From contig CAKTWY010000005.1 of assembly GCA_934630445.1 (NCBI GenBank), positions 1 to 30,364 of the forward strand: 30,364 nt of DNA, in the 5' to 3' direction. The stretch comes from an uncultured Eubacteriales bacterium. GTDB taxonomy: Bacteria > Bacillota > Clostridia > Oscillospirales > Butyricicoccaceae. The notes beneath the pieces were generated by a model. It worked only from the letters and a program-made list of their open reading frames with translations, was not told the origin of the DNA and did no database searches. Both the position numbers and the translations under genes were made by a program. Each line of letters opens with the position of its first letter. Within the stretch, counting starts at the first letter, position 1. Below are positions 21,933-30,258 of the stretch, piece after piece.

Positions 21933-23690
21933 TTACCCCCCACTCCAGGAATGTTCCTGCAGCGCAAGGCTCCGGCGATACCAGGCATTGCGCACAGCTA
22001 GCGCCTGCGGCGTACCGACGTCAGCGGCGGCGCCCGCCTCCAGAACGACGAGCCGGTCACAGAACAATATTCCCGACAGCCTGTGAGAGACCGTCAGGAT
22101 CATGCGCCCGCGCCCAGTCCGTTTCAGCGTGTCCAGAAGTGATTTTTCTGTCACGCTGTCGAGATTGGCCGTAACTTCGTCAAGAAGCAGGATGGGCGGA
22201 TCGCATACAATCGCGCGCGCTACAGCCATGAGCTGGCGCTGACCCTGCGAAAAATTCCCGTCAGCGGTGAGCTGCGTGTCATATCCCTGCGGCAATGCGC
22301 GCACAAACGGTTCAAGGCCGGCCTGCCGGATCGCCCATTCCACCTGTGCCCGGGTAATGGCCGGGTCCTTCAGGCTGATCTGATCGGCGATTGTTCCCGA
22401 TACAAAATGAAATTCCTGCCCGACATATCCGAATAATTTCCGCTTTTGTTCATTTGGAATCCGCCAGACATCCACGCCATTCAGCGTTATACAACCGTCC
22501 GTCGGCCGGAGAACCCCCAGGACAAGACGCAGCAGCGTCGACTTGCCGATCCCCGTACGGCCGATAACCGCGGCTTTCTGCTCCGTTTCCAGCGTAAAGC
22601 TTACGTTCCGGAAAAGCGCGTCTTTTCCCTCGTAGGAAAAAGACACGTTTTCAAAGCGCAGCCGCACCCGCCGCTCAGGCGTCAAGAGCATCTCCGCCTG
22701 TATGTCTCCATCTTTTGGCCGCTCATCCTCCGCCTCGCAGGAAAAGGCCTCCACACGCCGCACGCCTGAAACGGCCCGCTGAAGCGTTTGGATCTCCATA
22801 CCCAGATTTTCAATCGGCGCAAAAAGGCCTGTGATCAAATCGAGCGCAGCGGCCACCGTGCCGAGCGAGATGCCGGTCAATCCCAGCGCATCCGACGAAA
22901 GGAGCACGACAAACGCGATAGTCAGCGCACGCATCAGCTGGATGATGGGGGAATAAAACGAATCGAAGAGGTTGATCCGCTCCGCCGCGTCAAAATTCTC
23001 CTCCAGATCCTTGCGGTACAAATCCTCCATAAAGCGCTCTTTTCCGCTTTGTTTGATCATGTGTGCATTTTTAAGCGTTTCCAAAAGACGGTGGCTGAGT
23101 CTGCCTGCGGCCGTTCTCCCCCGCATCTGCGCGCGCAGCATCCTTTTTTGAACGGCACGCGTAAACAGGAACACCGCCCCGATCAGCGGCAGCATCAGTA
23201 CGCCAAGCCGCGCGCTGAACAGCCACATCGACCAGGCGATCCCCACAACTTTCAGGCAGTCGACGGACATGCCCACAATGCCGTTTGCAAACAGGTCATT
23301 GATCGCATCAACGTCGTTTGTAAAGCGCGATACGATCGCCCCTGTGTCGTTTGCCGAAAAATATGCCGTACGCACGCGGTTCAGCTTTTCCATCATGGCA
23401 ATGCACACCCGGCATGTGATCTTCTGCCCAAGGACAACCAGCAGACTCTCCTTCAAAAAATCCGCCGCTCCGGTCAGAATCAGCACACCGAGATAAATGT
23501 ACGCCAGCATCCGCAGCCCATCGCTGCTGCGCGGTGCGAGACAGCGGTCCACAATGAGGCGCAAAAGCTGCGGCGGAACCAGGCTCAGCCCCGCTGAAGC
23601 AAGCACTGTGATCAGCAAAAGACACAGAGATCCTTTGCTTTCCCGCACAGCAGCCTGAAGCGCGGAACGAACAATGCTTTTTTGTTTCAT
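21933..23690 (-). CDS. ABC exporter half-transporter, catalytically competent subunit
   Basis: A 585-aa protein: six-helix membrane domain (about 20-310) and an ATPase domain (about 345-580). Walker A is GRTGIGKS (377-384), the Q-loop Gln is in GYVGQE, Walker B ends LLLDE with catalytic Glu505, and the switch His536 is in VSHRLSG. The signature loop is degenerate: FSQGQ (480-484) instead of LSGGQ. ATG at 23690 overlaps the upstream stop by 4 nt (ATGA) with GGAGG 7 nt before, so it is translated with its partner. It would export a drug, lipid or peptide from the membrane; the substrate is unknown. The operon starts with a MarR gene. Confidence 0.93.
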   Translation of the reverse strand: MKQKSIVRSALQAAVRESKGSLCLLLITVLASAGLSLVPPQLLRLIVDRCLAPRSSDGLRMLAYIYLGVLILTGAADFLKESLLVVLGQKITCRVCIAMMEKLNRVRTAYFSANDTGAIVSRFTNDVDAINDLFANGIVGMSVDCLKVVGIAWSMWLFSARLGVLMLPLIGAVFLFTRAVQKRMLRAQMRGRTAAGRLSHRLLETLKNAHMIKQSGKERFMEDLYRKDLEENFDAAERINLFDSFYSPIIQLMRALTIAFVVLLSSDALGLTGISLGTVAAALDLITGLFAPIENLGMEIQTLQRAVSGVRRVEAFSCEAEDERPKDGDIQAEMLLTPERRVRLRFENVSFSYEGKDALFRNVSFTLETEQKAAVIGRTGIGKSTLLRLVLGVLRPTDGCITLNGVDVWRIPNEQKRKLFGYVGQEFHFVSGTIADQISLKDPAITRAQVEWAIRQAGLEPFVRALPQGYDTQLTADGNFSQGQRQLMAVARAIVCDPPILLLDEVTANLDSVTEKSLLDTLKRTGRGRMILTVSHRLSGILFCDRLVVLEAGAAADVGTPQALAVRNAWYRRSLALQEHSWSGG

Positions 23691-25459
23691 AACGCTTCCT
23701 CCGCCTGTGCTTTTTGCAGCTCGAATATCTTCCGATAGAGCGGTGAGCGTTCCATCAGCTTTTCGTGCGGAGCGCAGCATGCGGTGTGTGCGTCCTCCAT
23801 CATAACGACCTGATCCGTCAGCGGAAAAGCATTCAGCCTGTGCGAGAGCAGAACAATCACCGCATCATTGAGCTGCGCGCGTATGCGCCTGAGGATCTCT
23901 GCTTCCGTTTTGAGATCGACCGACGCGAACGGATCGTCGAGTATCACAAGCTTCGCACCGCGGCTGAGCGTACGCGCAAGCGCCAGACGCGCCCTCTGTC
24001 CGCCGCTCAACTGCATCCCCTCGCTGCCGACCTGCGTATCGATCCCATCCGGCATCGTCTGCAGATCCTCCTCAAAGCAGACCATCCTCAACGCACGCAG
24101 CACATCCACCTTTTCTCCCATGGCGATATTTTCTTCGATCGTCGCAGACAGAAGCTGCGGATCATGCCCAAGCCAGGAGATCAGGCGGCTTTTTTCCTGC
24201 GGCAGGCAGGTGCTGAGCTCCCGCCCGCATAGCCTGATCGAGCCCCCGTACCCAAACAGGCCCGACAGTGCCAGCCCCAGCGCGGTCTTACCGCATGCGA
24301 CAGGGCCTGTCACCCCGATCACCTGCCCTGCAGCTGCTGTAAAGGTAATTCCCTCCACAGCTTTTTCTGCAGCTTTCGGATAGGAAAACGCCAGATTTTC
24401 CACCTCGAGGGAGACGCCGGCGCAGCTTTTTTCCGGCAGCGCCTCCATAGGCCGGTATGGACCGAGATACGGTTTGAGCCGAAGCCATGATATTTTTGCC
24501 TTCTGCGCGGCATTGAACATCTTCCCGGCTTTGCTGGCCTTTGTCGTGAGGGCGGTGAACATCGTCAGATATGCCGAAAAAGTGCCTACGCTCCATCTGC
24601 CCGCAATGGCCTGCCGGGCGCCCATATCAATGACCGCGACAATCCCCATCAAAGCGATAACGTTGTATATCGGCTGCATGGCGTTTTCCATCACGTTGGC
24701 CCGCTCTGCTTTCCGCCGTAAAACCTCCTGGCCGGCGGCATACGCCGCGCAGCGCTGCTTTTCCAGCCCTGTCACGCGAAAAAGCATGGCGTTTGAAACC
24801 GTTTCATACGTAAGATTTGCCGCACGCCCCGCCTCTTCGCGATAGTCGGCCGTCAGACGTGATACCGCCTTCTTCAGCCCCCGGGCAAGCAGCATCGCCA
24901 CGGGCACAAACAGGCAGCCTAAAAGCGTAATTTTCACATCATATGTAAGCATCGCGGCAAAATAAGCACACAGCAGCACGCCTGTATCAAACACTTCGGT
25001 CGTACATTTGCGCATGCCCTCTGTACAAAGCTCCACGTCTGCGACCGCGCGGGTCATGAGGTCGCCGGCCTGCTCTGTTTCAAGCGTGTGCACATCCCGG
25101 CGGATGACATTGTTGTAGATCGTCAAGCGCAAAGACGCGCTTGTGCTGTTTGCAAAACGCCTGACATAAAAGCGCTTTACATAGCGCACAAGCTGGATCA
25201 TCAGGACCGCGCCGACAAAAAGCGCTGCCTCCTGCAGGAGCGCGCTGAGCGGCGTTCGTTTCAAGAGTGCATCGATCAGCCTTCCCTGCAGGAGGGGCAC
25301 CACTGCCATAAAAGCGTTGCACCCAATTCCGGAAAGAACAATGCAGATAACGCTTCTCCCCTCTGCCAACCAATAGGATGCGAGACGGTCCGGCCGTTCC
25401 ACAGGCCTGATCTCCAATCCCTTCCTGCGTGCGGCTGCATCCATCCTATTCTTTTTCAT
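23687..25459 (-). CDS. ABC exporter half-transporter, degenerate-site subunit
   Basis: A 590-aa protein with the same layout: membrane domain about 30-320, ATPase domain about 350-590. Walker A GPVACGKT (385-392) and signature LSGGQ (484-488) are intact. The Walker B carboxylate is Asp509 (VILDD), not Glu, and the Q-loop position appears to be His432 (WLGHDPQ). Together with the partner's altered signature, this gives one hydrolytic and one non-hydrolytic site, as in BmrC/BmrD and TM287/288 heterodimers. The start at 25459 has GGGAGG 9 nt upstream and lies inside the MarR gene (14-nt overlap). Confidence 0.92.
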   Translation of the reverse strand: MKKNRMDAAARRKGLEIRPVERPDRLASYWLAEGRSVICIVLSGIGCNAFMAVVPLLQGRLIDALLKRTPLSALLQEAALFVGAVLMIQLVRYVKRFYVRRFANSTSASLRLTIYNNVIRRDVHTLETEQAGDLMTRAVADVELCTEGMRKCTTEVFDTGVLLCAYFAAMLTYDVKITLLGCLFVPVAMLLARGLKKAVSRLTADYREEAGRAANLTYETVSNAMLFRVTGLEKQRCAAYAAGQEVLRRKAERANVMENAMQPIYNVIALMGIVAVIDMGARQAIAGRWSVGTFSAYLTMFTALTTKASKAGKMFNAAQKAKISWLRLKPYLGPYRPMEALPEKSCAGVSLEVENLAFSYPKAAEKAVEGITFTAAAGQVIGVTGPVACGKTALGLALSGLFGYGGSIRLCGRELSTCLPQEKSRLISWLGHDPQLLSATIEENIAMGEKVDVLRALRMVCFEEDLQTMPDGIDTQVGSEGMQLSGGQRARLALARTLSRGAKLVILDDPFASVDLKTEAEILRRIRAQLNDAVIVLLSHRLNAFPLTDQVVMMEDAHTACCAPHEKLMERSPLYRKIFELQKAQAEEAL

Positions 25460-25919
25460 GAATCGCCGCCTCCCGTTCTTTTAAATGGACGAACTGCGCA
25501 CGCCGCTCGTCTTTGGAGCGGAGATACAGTTTCTGCAGGATGGTATCCAGTGCGCGGCGCTCTTCCGCTGTAAGGCACTCATACAGCCACTCATAAAAAC
25601 GCTCCTGCGCCGTAACCGTCTCCATTTTATAAGCCGTGGCCTTTTCCGTCGCAAAAAGGCGGTTGACACGCCTGTCGTCCGCGCTGCGTTCACGCCGGAC
25701 ATACCCGGCAGCTTCGAGCCGCCGCAGCATGCGCGTAACCGCAGCCTTGTCAATTCCGAGCTTTGCGCCAAGCGCCTCCTGACTCATGCCGGGCGACTTC
25801 CGCACAGCGCGCAGGCACGCCTGTGCCGACGCGCTCAGCTCCTCGCCGCGCGCACTTCTCGCGACATACATCTGCTCCACGCGTGCAATTTTTGCCATCG
25901 CGCGATATGTGCTTTCCAT
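25446..25919 (-). CDS. MarR-family transcriptional regulator
   Basis: A 157-aa winged-helix regulator, first gene of the operon with the ABC exporter pair. The helix-turn-helix region reads MSQEALGAKLGIDKAAVTRM, followed by the wing YVRRERSADDRRVNRLFAT with the conserved DxRxxR pattern. ATG 25919 has AGGGAGG 7 nt upstream. A long palindrome overlaps its -35 region, implying self-repression relieved by a ligand, probably something the exporter removes. It overlaps the first exporter gene by 14 nt. Confidence 0.93.
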   Translation of the reverse strand: MESTYRAMAKIARVEQMYVARSARGEELSASAQACLRAVRKSPGMSQEALGAKLGIDKAAVTRMLRRLEAAGYVRRERSADDRRVNRLFATEKATAYKMETVTAQERFYEWLYECLTAEERRALDTILQKLYLRSKDERRAQFVHLKEREAAIHEKE

Positions 25920-25942
25920 ACCGCATCCTCCCTTTCGGATAC

Positions 25943-25977
25943 AGCATACGCCGAATTAGTTGACACGTCAACTAATT
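25943..25977 (-). promoter_or_regulatory. MarR promoter with 24-bp palindromic operator
   Basis: Minus-strand TTGACG (25966-25971), 17-nt spacer, TATGCT (25943-25948). The operator has perfect 11-bp arms, AATTAGTTGAC (25954-25964) and its complement (25967-25977), around a 2-nt centre, covering the -35 box and part of the spacer. Form and position are classic for MarR autorepression. Confidence 0.88.
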
Positions 25978-25991
25978 TTCTGCAATTTCTC

Positions 25992-26020
25992 TTGACAAAA
26001 TGCCATGTCGCCCATATACT
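25992..26020 (+). promoter_or_regulatory. Promoter of the PadR operon
   Basis: TTGACA (25992-25997), 17-nt spacer, TATACT (26015-26020). It is near consensus and starts 15 bp from the edge of the MarR operator. Confidence 0.9.
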
Positions 26021-26029
26021 GTGCATAAC

Positions 26030-26050
26030 ATACTATGTAATAGATAGTAT
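26030..26050 (+). promoter_or_regulatory. Candidate PadR operator
   Basis: Perfect 7-bp arms ATACTAT (26030-26036) and ATAGTAT (26044-26050) with a 7-nt centre, just downstream of the expected transcription start. This is the usual place for autorepression by PadR proteins. Confidence 0.7.
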
Positions 26051-26083
26051 TATTCACAAACAAATTTTCAGGAGGTGTGTGGA

Positions 26084-26398
26084 TTGGATACCCAGCGCAA
26101 AAAAGGCGTGCTGGATATATGCGTACTGTCCGTTCTGCAAAAGGGCCCGTCATATGGTTATGTGATCATCGATGAAGTTTCCAAATGTGTGGAGATATCA
26201 GAATCAACGCTCTATCCCCTGCTCAAGCGGCTGGAGAGTCTTGGATGCGTGACCGGCTATACCCAGGAGCACAACGGCCGGACGAGAAAGTATTACCGGA
26301 TCACTTCCGCAGGCACCGAGCGCATCCGCATGTTTCTTTCCGAATGGGAACAAATGCAGCGGATCTATCATTTTGTCGAAGGCAATTCATCTTTTTGA
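26084..26398 (+). CDS. PadR-family transcriptional regulator
   Basis: A 104-aa winged-helix protein of the short PadR type (PadR-s2). Typical text: KKGVLDICVLSVLQKGPSYGY, then SESTLYPLLKRLESLG (recognition helix) and the wing region GRTRKYYRIT. The start is taken as TTG 26084, because CAGGAGG ends 8 nt upstream; GTG at 26075 overlaps that site. It leads an operon with a DUF1700/DUF4097-type gene 89 nt downstream, a frequent pairing in Firmicutes thought to respond to envelope stress. Confidence 0.9.
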   Translation: MDTQRKKGVLDICVLSVLQKGPSYGYVIIDEVSKCVEISESTLYPLLKRLESLGCVTGYTQEHNGRTRKYYRITSAGTERIRMFLSEWEQMQRIYHFVEGNSSF

Positions 26399-26487
26399 CA
26401 GCCAAACGACCGCATGTTTTACCGGAAAGGGCGCGCACTCCGGTATGCCGGTGCTTTTATTCAAAACAGAAAAGGAGAACGTCATTT

Positions 26488-27525
26488 ATGAAAAAAGAAG
26501 CTTTCCTGCAGGCGCTGGAAGACCGGCTCACGCCGCTTGGCGTCGAAGAGAGGCGCCAGATCTGTGCATATTACAGCGAGCTGATTCTCGACGGCATCGA
26601 GCTGGGAAAAAACGAGGAGGAGATCATCCTCTCCCTCGGCTCCCCCGACGAAGCCGCCGCGCGAATCATAAAGGATTATGAGGACTACGGGCAGCGCCTC
26701 TCCAGCCTCCCGCCCCAGGTGCAGGGCGGCGATTATTCCGCGCCTGCTCAGGACATCCGCAGCATTGATATCGATACGCGGGACACCCCGATTGAGATTG
26801 CTCCGGCTGCCGGCGATACCGTGCGTATTGCCTTTCATCCGCGCAAGGGCATCGATGAGGTCTCATCGGATATTGCCGATGGAACGTTCACATTCCGCCA
26901 CAGAATGCGCCCGTTTTCCTTCCATATTTTCAATTGGTTCCGCATCGGGGTAAAAATTCGTCTGGAGATTCCCGGCGCGTACAAGGGAGACGTATGCATC
27001 CGGACCTCAAACGCTTCGGTTCATGCGGCAGATCTCGCGGCCGGGAACCTAAATCTGATCACCAGCAACGCCAAGGTGAGCGCCGAGCGGATAAACTGCC
27101 AGCTCCTGCACATCAAGACGAGCAATGCAAAAGTCATCGCAGGCAGCATCCATTGCCTGCCGCTCGACATTGAGACGACCAATGGTGCGATCCTCTTAGG
27201 CGACATTCATGCCGAACGGGTCCGCGCTGCAACCAGCAACGCACGCATCAACGCCGAACACCTCACCGCTGCAGGAGAAATTTCGCTGAAGACGAATAAC
27301 GCCGCGCTCACCTTTTCCGATCTTCCGTGCACCAGGCTCGAGCTGAAGACCTCCAACGCTCCTGTAACGGGTACGCTTTACGGCGACATGCGTGCGTATT
27401 CGATTCAAAGCCATACAAGCAACGCCGCATGCAACCTCCCTGCCAACGCTGTTTATCCCGAGCTGGAAAAAAGCCTCTCCGTGCATACGTCAAACGGGCG
27501 CATTCATATCGATTTTGTACGGTGA
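26488..27525 (+). CDS. DUF1700-like N-terminus plus DUF4097-type beta-solenoid protein
   Basis: A 345-aa protein. Residues 1 to about 75 are helical and match the short HAAS/DUF1700-type domain (MKKEAFLQALEDRLTPLG, then SLGSPDEAA). The rest is a DUF4097-type putative adhesin: about nine repeats of roughly 20-24 residues, each with T-[ST/N]-N-[AG] (TSNA, TTNG, TNNA), forming a right-handed beta-solenoid ladder. It has no signal peptide and no clear membrane helix, so it may stay at the cytoplasmic face or act with partners elsewhere. ATG 26488 has AAAGGAG 10 nt upstream. A hairpin closes the operon. Function is not established. Confidence 0.88.
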   Translation: MKKEAFLQALEDRLTPLGVEERRQICAYYSELILDGIELGKNEEEIILSLGSPDEAAARIIKDYEDYGQRLSSLPPQVQGGDYSAPAQDIRSIDIDTRDTPIEIAPAAGDTVRIAFHPRKGIDEVSSDIADGTFTFRHRMRPFSFHIFNWFRIGVKIRLEIPGAYKGDVCIRTSNASVHAADLAAGNLNLITSNAKVSAERINCQLLHIKTSNAKVIAGSIHCLPLDIETTNGAILLGDIHAERVRAATSNARINAEHLTAAGEISLKTNNAALTFSDLPCTRLELKTSNAPVTGTLYGDMRAYSIQSHTSNAACNLPANAVYPELEKSLSVHTSNGRIHIDFVR

Positions 27526-27530
27526 ACGAC

Positions 27531-27595
27531 AGGAGCGCTGCCGCGGCAACATTGCCGCGGCAGCGCCCTCCTTGATACTGCCGTTTTTTATTTTG
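27531..27595. terminator. Hairpin between convergent genes
   Basis: A perfect 15-bp GC-rich stem (27535-27549 with 27552-27566), with a T run only 15-20 nt later (around 27584). It probably terminates the PadR operon and perhaps the opposite LacI gene. Confidence 0.7.
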
Positions 27596-27601
27596 CGAAG
27601 C

Positions 27602-28600
27602 TCACCGGCTCGCAGGGCCGGTGCTTGCACGCACAATGAGCTTCCATTCCGGAAGCTGTGTATGCTGCGTGCACGCCGTACCGTTAAGCACATCAAACAG
27701 CCGCTCTGCCGCCATTTTCCCCATTTCGTAGGCGGGCTGGTGCACGGTTGTGAGCGCAGGCTCCACCGCCGTACTGAAGGCGATGTCGTCAAATCCAGTG
27801 ATGCTTATATCCTCCGGCACACGCACGCCGTGCTCTTTCGCGCACCTCAGCGCGCCAATGGCGATCTGATCATTATAGGCCATCACGGCAGTCGGCCGTT
27901 CACGCCGCTCCAAAAGGCGCGCCATACCGTCATAGCCGCTTGCCATCGTGGTGTTTTCGATCTGCAGGACAAATTCTGGTTTAAAAGGAATCTGATGCTT
28001 TTCCAGGGCACTTCGATAACCCTGAAGCCGTTTTTCCGCCACTCCTATGCGTGCAGCTGCGAAATATACGATATTGCGGTGGCCCAGCGAAATCAGATGT
28101 TCTGCCAGGCACGCAAAGGCCGCCGTGTCATCAATGCCGATACTCGGAATATCATGGCCAAGGTGCGTATTCAAAAGCACCATCGGCACTGCCCGTGCAA
28201 ATTCGATCAGCTTATCATGCGGGCAGCACGGCGTCATGAGGATCACGCCGTCCGCCTTATGCATCATCACATCATTCAGATAATGAAGTACTTTTTCCGA
28301 TGAATTGTCGGCGTTTCCAATCAGAAGCGAATACCCCATCTGCGCGGCCGCATCCTCCATCCCACGCACGATCGGCGGAAAGAAGGGGTTGCGGATATCA
28401 TTGGAAATCATCATGAGCGACCCGCTGCGGCGCATGCGGAAGCTGCGCGCCAGATTATTGCGCTTATAGTCAAGCGCCTCCACCGCATCACAAACTTTTT
28501 TTCGGGATTTTTCTGAAACGGGTCCGCTGTTGTTGAGCACGCGCGAAACCGTCGCGATCGATACGCCCGCGCGCTGCGCAACCTCTTTGATATCCGACAT
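27602..28600 (-). CDS. LacI-family transcriptional regulator
   Basis: A 332-aa repressor. The N-terminal helix-turn-helix IKEVAQRAGVSIATVSRVLN is complete, followed by the hinge and a periplasmic-binding-protein-like effector domain with PAVMAYNDQIAIGAL-type and ITGFDDI motifs. ATG 28600 has GGAGGAG upstream; the frame stays open to 28798 but the family start is clear. It probably responds to a sugar or nucleoside. No catabolic or transport gene for sugars is adjacent: the neighbouring importer is of amino-acid type. It might control the distant sugar ABC operon (3.8-7 kb), but nothing shown links them. Confidence 0.94.
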   Translation of the reverse strand: MSDIKEVAQRAGVSIATVSRVLNNSGPVSEKSRKKVCDAVEALDYKRNNLARSFRMRRSGSLMMISNDIRNPFFPPIVRGMEDAAAQMGYSLLIGNADNSSEKVLHYLNDVMMHKADGVILMTPCCPHDKLIEFARAVPMVLLNTHLGHDIPSIGIDDTAAFACLAEHLISLGHRNIVYFAAARIGVAEKRLQGYRSALEKHQIPFKPEFVLQIENTTMASGYDGMARLLERRERPTAVMAYNDQIAIGALRCAKEHGVRVPEDISITGFDDIAFSTAVEPALTTVHQPAYEMGKMAAERLFDVLNGTACTQHTQLPEWKLIVRASTGPASR

Positions 28601-28688
28601 ATTCCGCTCTCCTCCTGCATGGAATAAAACGCGGTTTTGCGCTTGTAACCGGCGCTGTGATGCGCCTGCAAAAAAAACTCCTGTTTTC

Positions 28689-28717
28689 AGTTTATCTGCC
28701 GCAGCGCAGAAAGTCAA
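28689..28717 (-). promoter_or_regulatory. Promoter of the LacI gene with dyad in spacer
   Basis: Minus-strand TTGACT (28712-28717), 17-nt spacer, TAAACT (28689-28694). The spacer holds a 16-bp imperfect palindrome, TCTGC-N6-GCAGA (28695-28710), possibly the repressor's own operator. Confidence 0.7.
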
Positions 28718-28760
28718 ATATTCTTTTCCCTGCCGTGTCTCTGTCCGCCGGAACAGCAAG

Positions 28761-28790
28761 CAGGCGGGCGGCCCGTAAGCCGCCCGCCTG
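28761..28790 (-). terminator. Hairpin after the amino-acid ABC operon
   Basis: A perfect 12-bp GC stem (28761-28772 with 28779-28790) downstream of the minus-strand ATPase gene. The following T content is poor, so termination strength is uncertain. Confidence 0.6.
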
Positions 28791-28827
28791 TCGCCCAATC
28801 TGATCTGTTCTGCGCGCGTATGCGCCG

Positions 28828-29571
28828 CTACAGCACTTTTTTGAGAAAGGCCCTTGCGCGCTCCGATTTCGGGTTTGCGAAAACCTCTTCCGGCGTGCCC
28901 TCCTCGGCGACAACGCCGTTGTCCATAAAGATGACATGATTTGCCGCCTCGCGCGCAAAGCCCATTTCATGCGTGACGACCACCATCGTCATATGCTCCG
29001 CCGCAAGGCGCTTCATCACCTCGAGCACCTCGCCTGTCAGTTCCGGATCCAGAGATGACGTCGGCTCGTCAAAAAGCAGGATATCAGGATCCATCATCAG
29101 TGCACGTGCGATCGCCACACGCTGCTTCTGCCCGCCCGAAAGGCTCGCCGGATAGCTTTTCATCTTATCCTCCAGCCCGACCTTGCGCAAAAGCTCGACG
29201 CAGCGCGCACGCGCCGCCTCCTCCTTTTCCTTGCGCACCGTCATGGCGGGTAGAATCAGGTTCTTTTCCACCGTGAGGTTTGTGAAAAGATTGAAATTCT
29301 GAAAAACCATACCCATGCCGGATACGGCCCTCGCCTTTTCTTCCGCCGTGGGATACCGCCCGTCGCGCACAAGGAACCTGCCGTCAATCTCGATGCTGCC
29401 CCCGTCGATCGTTTCCAGATCGATGAGGCTTCTTAAAAGGGTGCTCTTTCCCGAGCCAGACGGCCCGATGATCGCCACCACATCCCCGCGGCGGACACTG
29501 AACGTAATGCCTTTGAGGACCTCGAGCGTGCCGAACGCCTTATGTACCCCTGTTACCTGGATTGCCGTCAT
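28828..29571 (-). CDS. Polar amino-acid ABC transporter ATPase (GlnQ/HisP type)
   Basis: A 247-aa ATP-binding subunit powering amino-acid uptake. Walker A is GPSGSGKST, the signature LSGGQKQRVAIARAL and Walker B ILLFDEPTSSLD; the H-loop His is in VVTHEMGFAREAA, a stretch characteristic of the polar amino-acid subfamily. Length is standard. It lies 12 nt after the permease gene in one operon. The substrate-binding protein is not in the window and may lie just upstream of the permease, beyond 30364. Confidence 0.95.
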   Translation of the reverse strand: MTAIQVTGVHKAFGTLEVLKGITFSVRRGDVVAIIGPSGSGKSTLLRSLIDLETIDGGSIEIDGRFLVRDGRYPTAEEKARAVSGMGMVFQNFNLFTNLTVEKNLILPAMTVRKEKEEAARARCVELLRKVGLEDKMKSYPASLSGGQKQRVAIARALMMDPDILLFDEPTSSLDPELTGEVLEVMKRLAAEHMTMVVVTHEMGFAREAANHVIFMDNGVVAEEGTPEEVFANPKSERARAFLKKVL

Positions 29572-29583
29572 GCCCTGCGCCTC

Positions 29584-30258
29584 CTATTCAAACTGATACC
29601 GCTTTTCGAGGCGGCCCATGGCTTTTTCCACAATAAAATTCAGGATCAGATATACGATACCCGCCATGATCAGCGGCGAAATGCGAAAATCGCGGTTCAT
29701 TGCGTCCTTGGCGACCTTTAGGATATCCGGTACCGCGACGGCATAAATGAGCGCCGTGTCCTTGACAAGCGTGATGAACTCGTTTGTCAGCGACGGCAGC
29801 GCCACGCGGAACATCTGCGGGATGACGATCTTCAGCATGGTCTGCCAGTGGGTAAAGCCAAGCACCTTTGCCGCCTCGTACTGCCCTTTATCGACTGCGA
29901 GCAGCCCTCCGCGGAAGATCTCCGCAAAATAGGCGGAGTAATTGAAAACAAAGCCGACCATCGCCGCAACCAGGCGCGGCATTTTGAGATATGATCCGAT
30001 CACGGGAATCAGCGGCAGCCCGAACATAAAAAAGAACAGCTGCAGCAGAAGCGGCGTTCCGCGGATAACGGTGATATAAACGCCCGCAACCGTTGACAGC
30101 ACGCGCGAACGGCTCTGTTTCATCAGCGTGAAAAGAAAGCCGCACGGGATGGAGCAGAGGATCGTCACCGCAAAAAGCAAAATGACCGTGCCCGTCGCAC
30201 CCAGGATGTTCAATAGGATATCAAAATTGTAGGTGATGTATTCAAACACAGCGTCCAT
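29584..30258 (-). CDS. Polar amino-acid ABC transporter permease (HisM/GlnP type)
   Basis: A 224-aa membrane subunit with about five helices. The start AVFEYITYNFDILLNILGAT, the TPLLLQLFFFMFGLP segment and the EAA loop YEAAKVLGFTHWQTMLKIVIPQ are typical of the HisM/GlnP family. The channel is probably a homodimer, as only one permease is encoded. ATG 30258 has GGGAAAGGA upstream. The 106 bp beyond it to the window end show no confidently called gene. Confidence 0.94.
   Translation of the reverse strand: MDAVFEYITYNFDILLNILGATGTVILLFAVTILCSIPCGFLFTLMKQSRSRVLSTVAGVYITVIRGTPLLLQLFFFMFGLPLIPVIGSYLKMPRLVAAMVGFVFNYSAYFAEIFRGGLLAVDKGQYEAAKVLGFTHWQTMLKIVIPQMFRVALPSLTNEFITLVKDTALIYAVAVPDILKVAKDAMNRDFRISPLIMAGIVYLILNFIVEKAMGRLEKRYQFE

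Noticed and set aside
27392..28303. 303-aa plus-strand frame
   Set aside because: Antisense to the LacI regulator and overlaps the end of the DUF4097-type gene.
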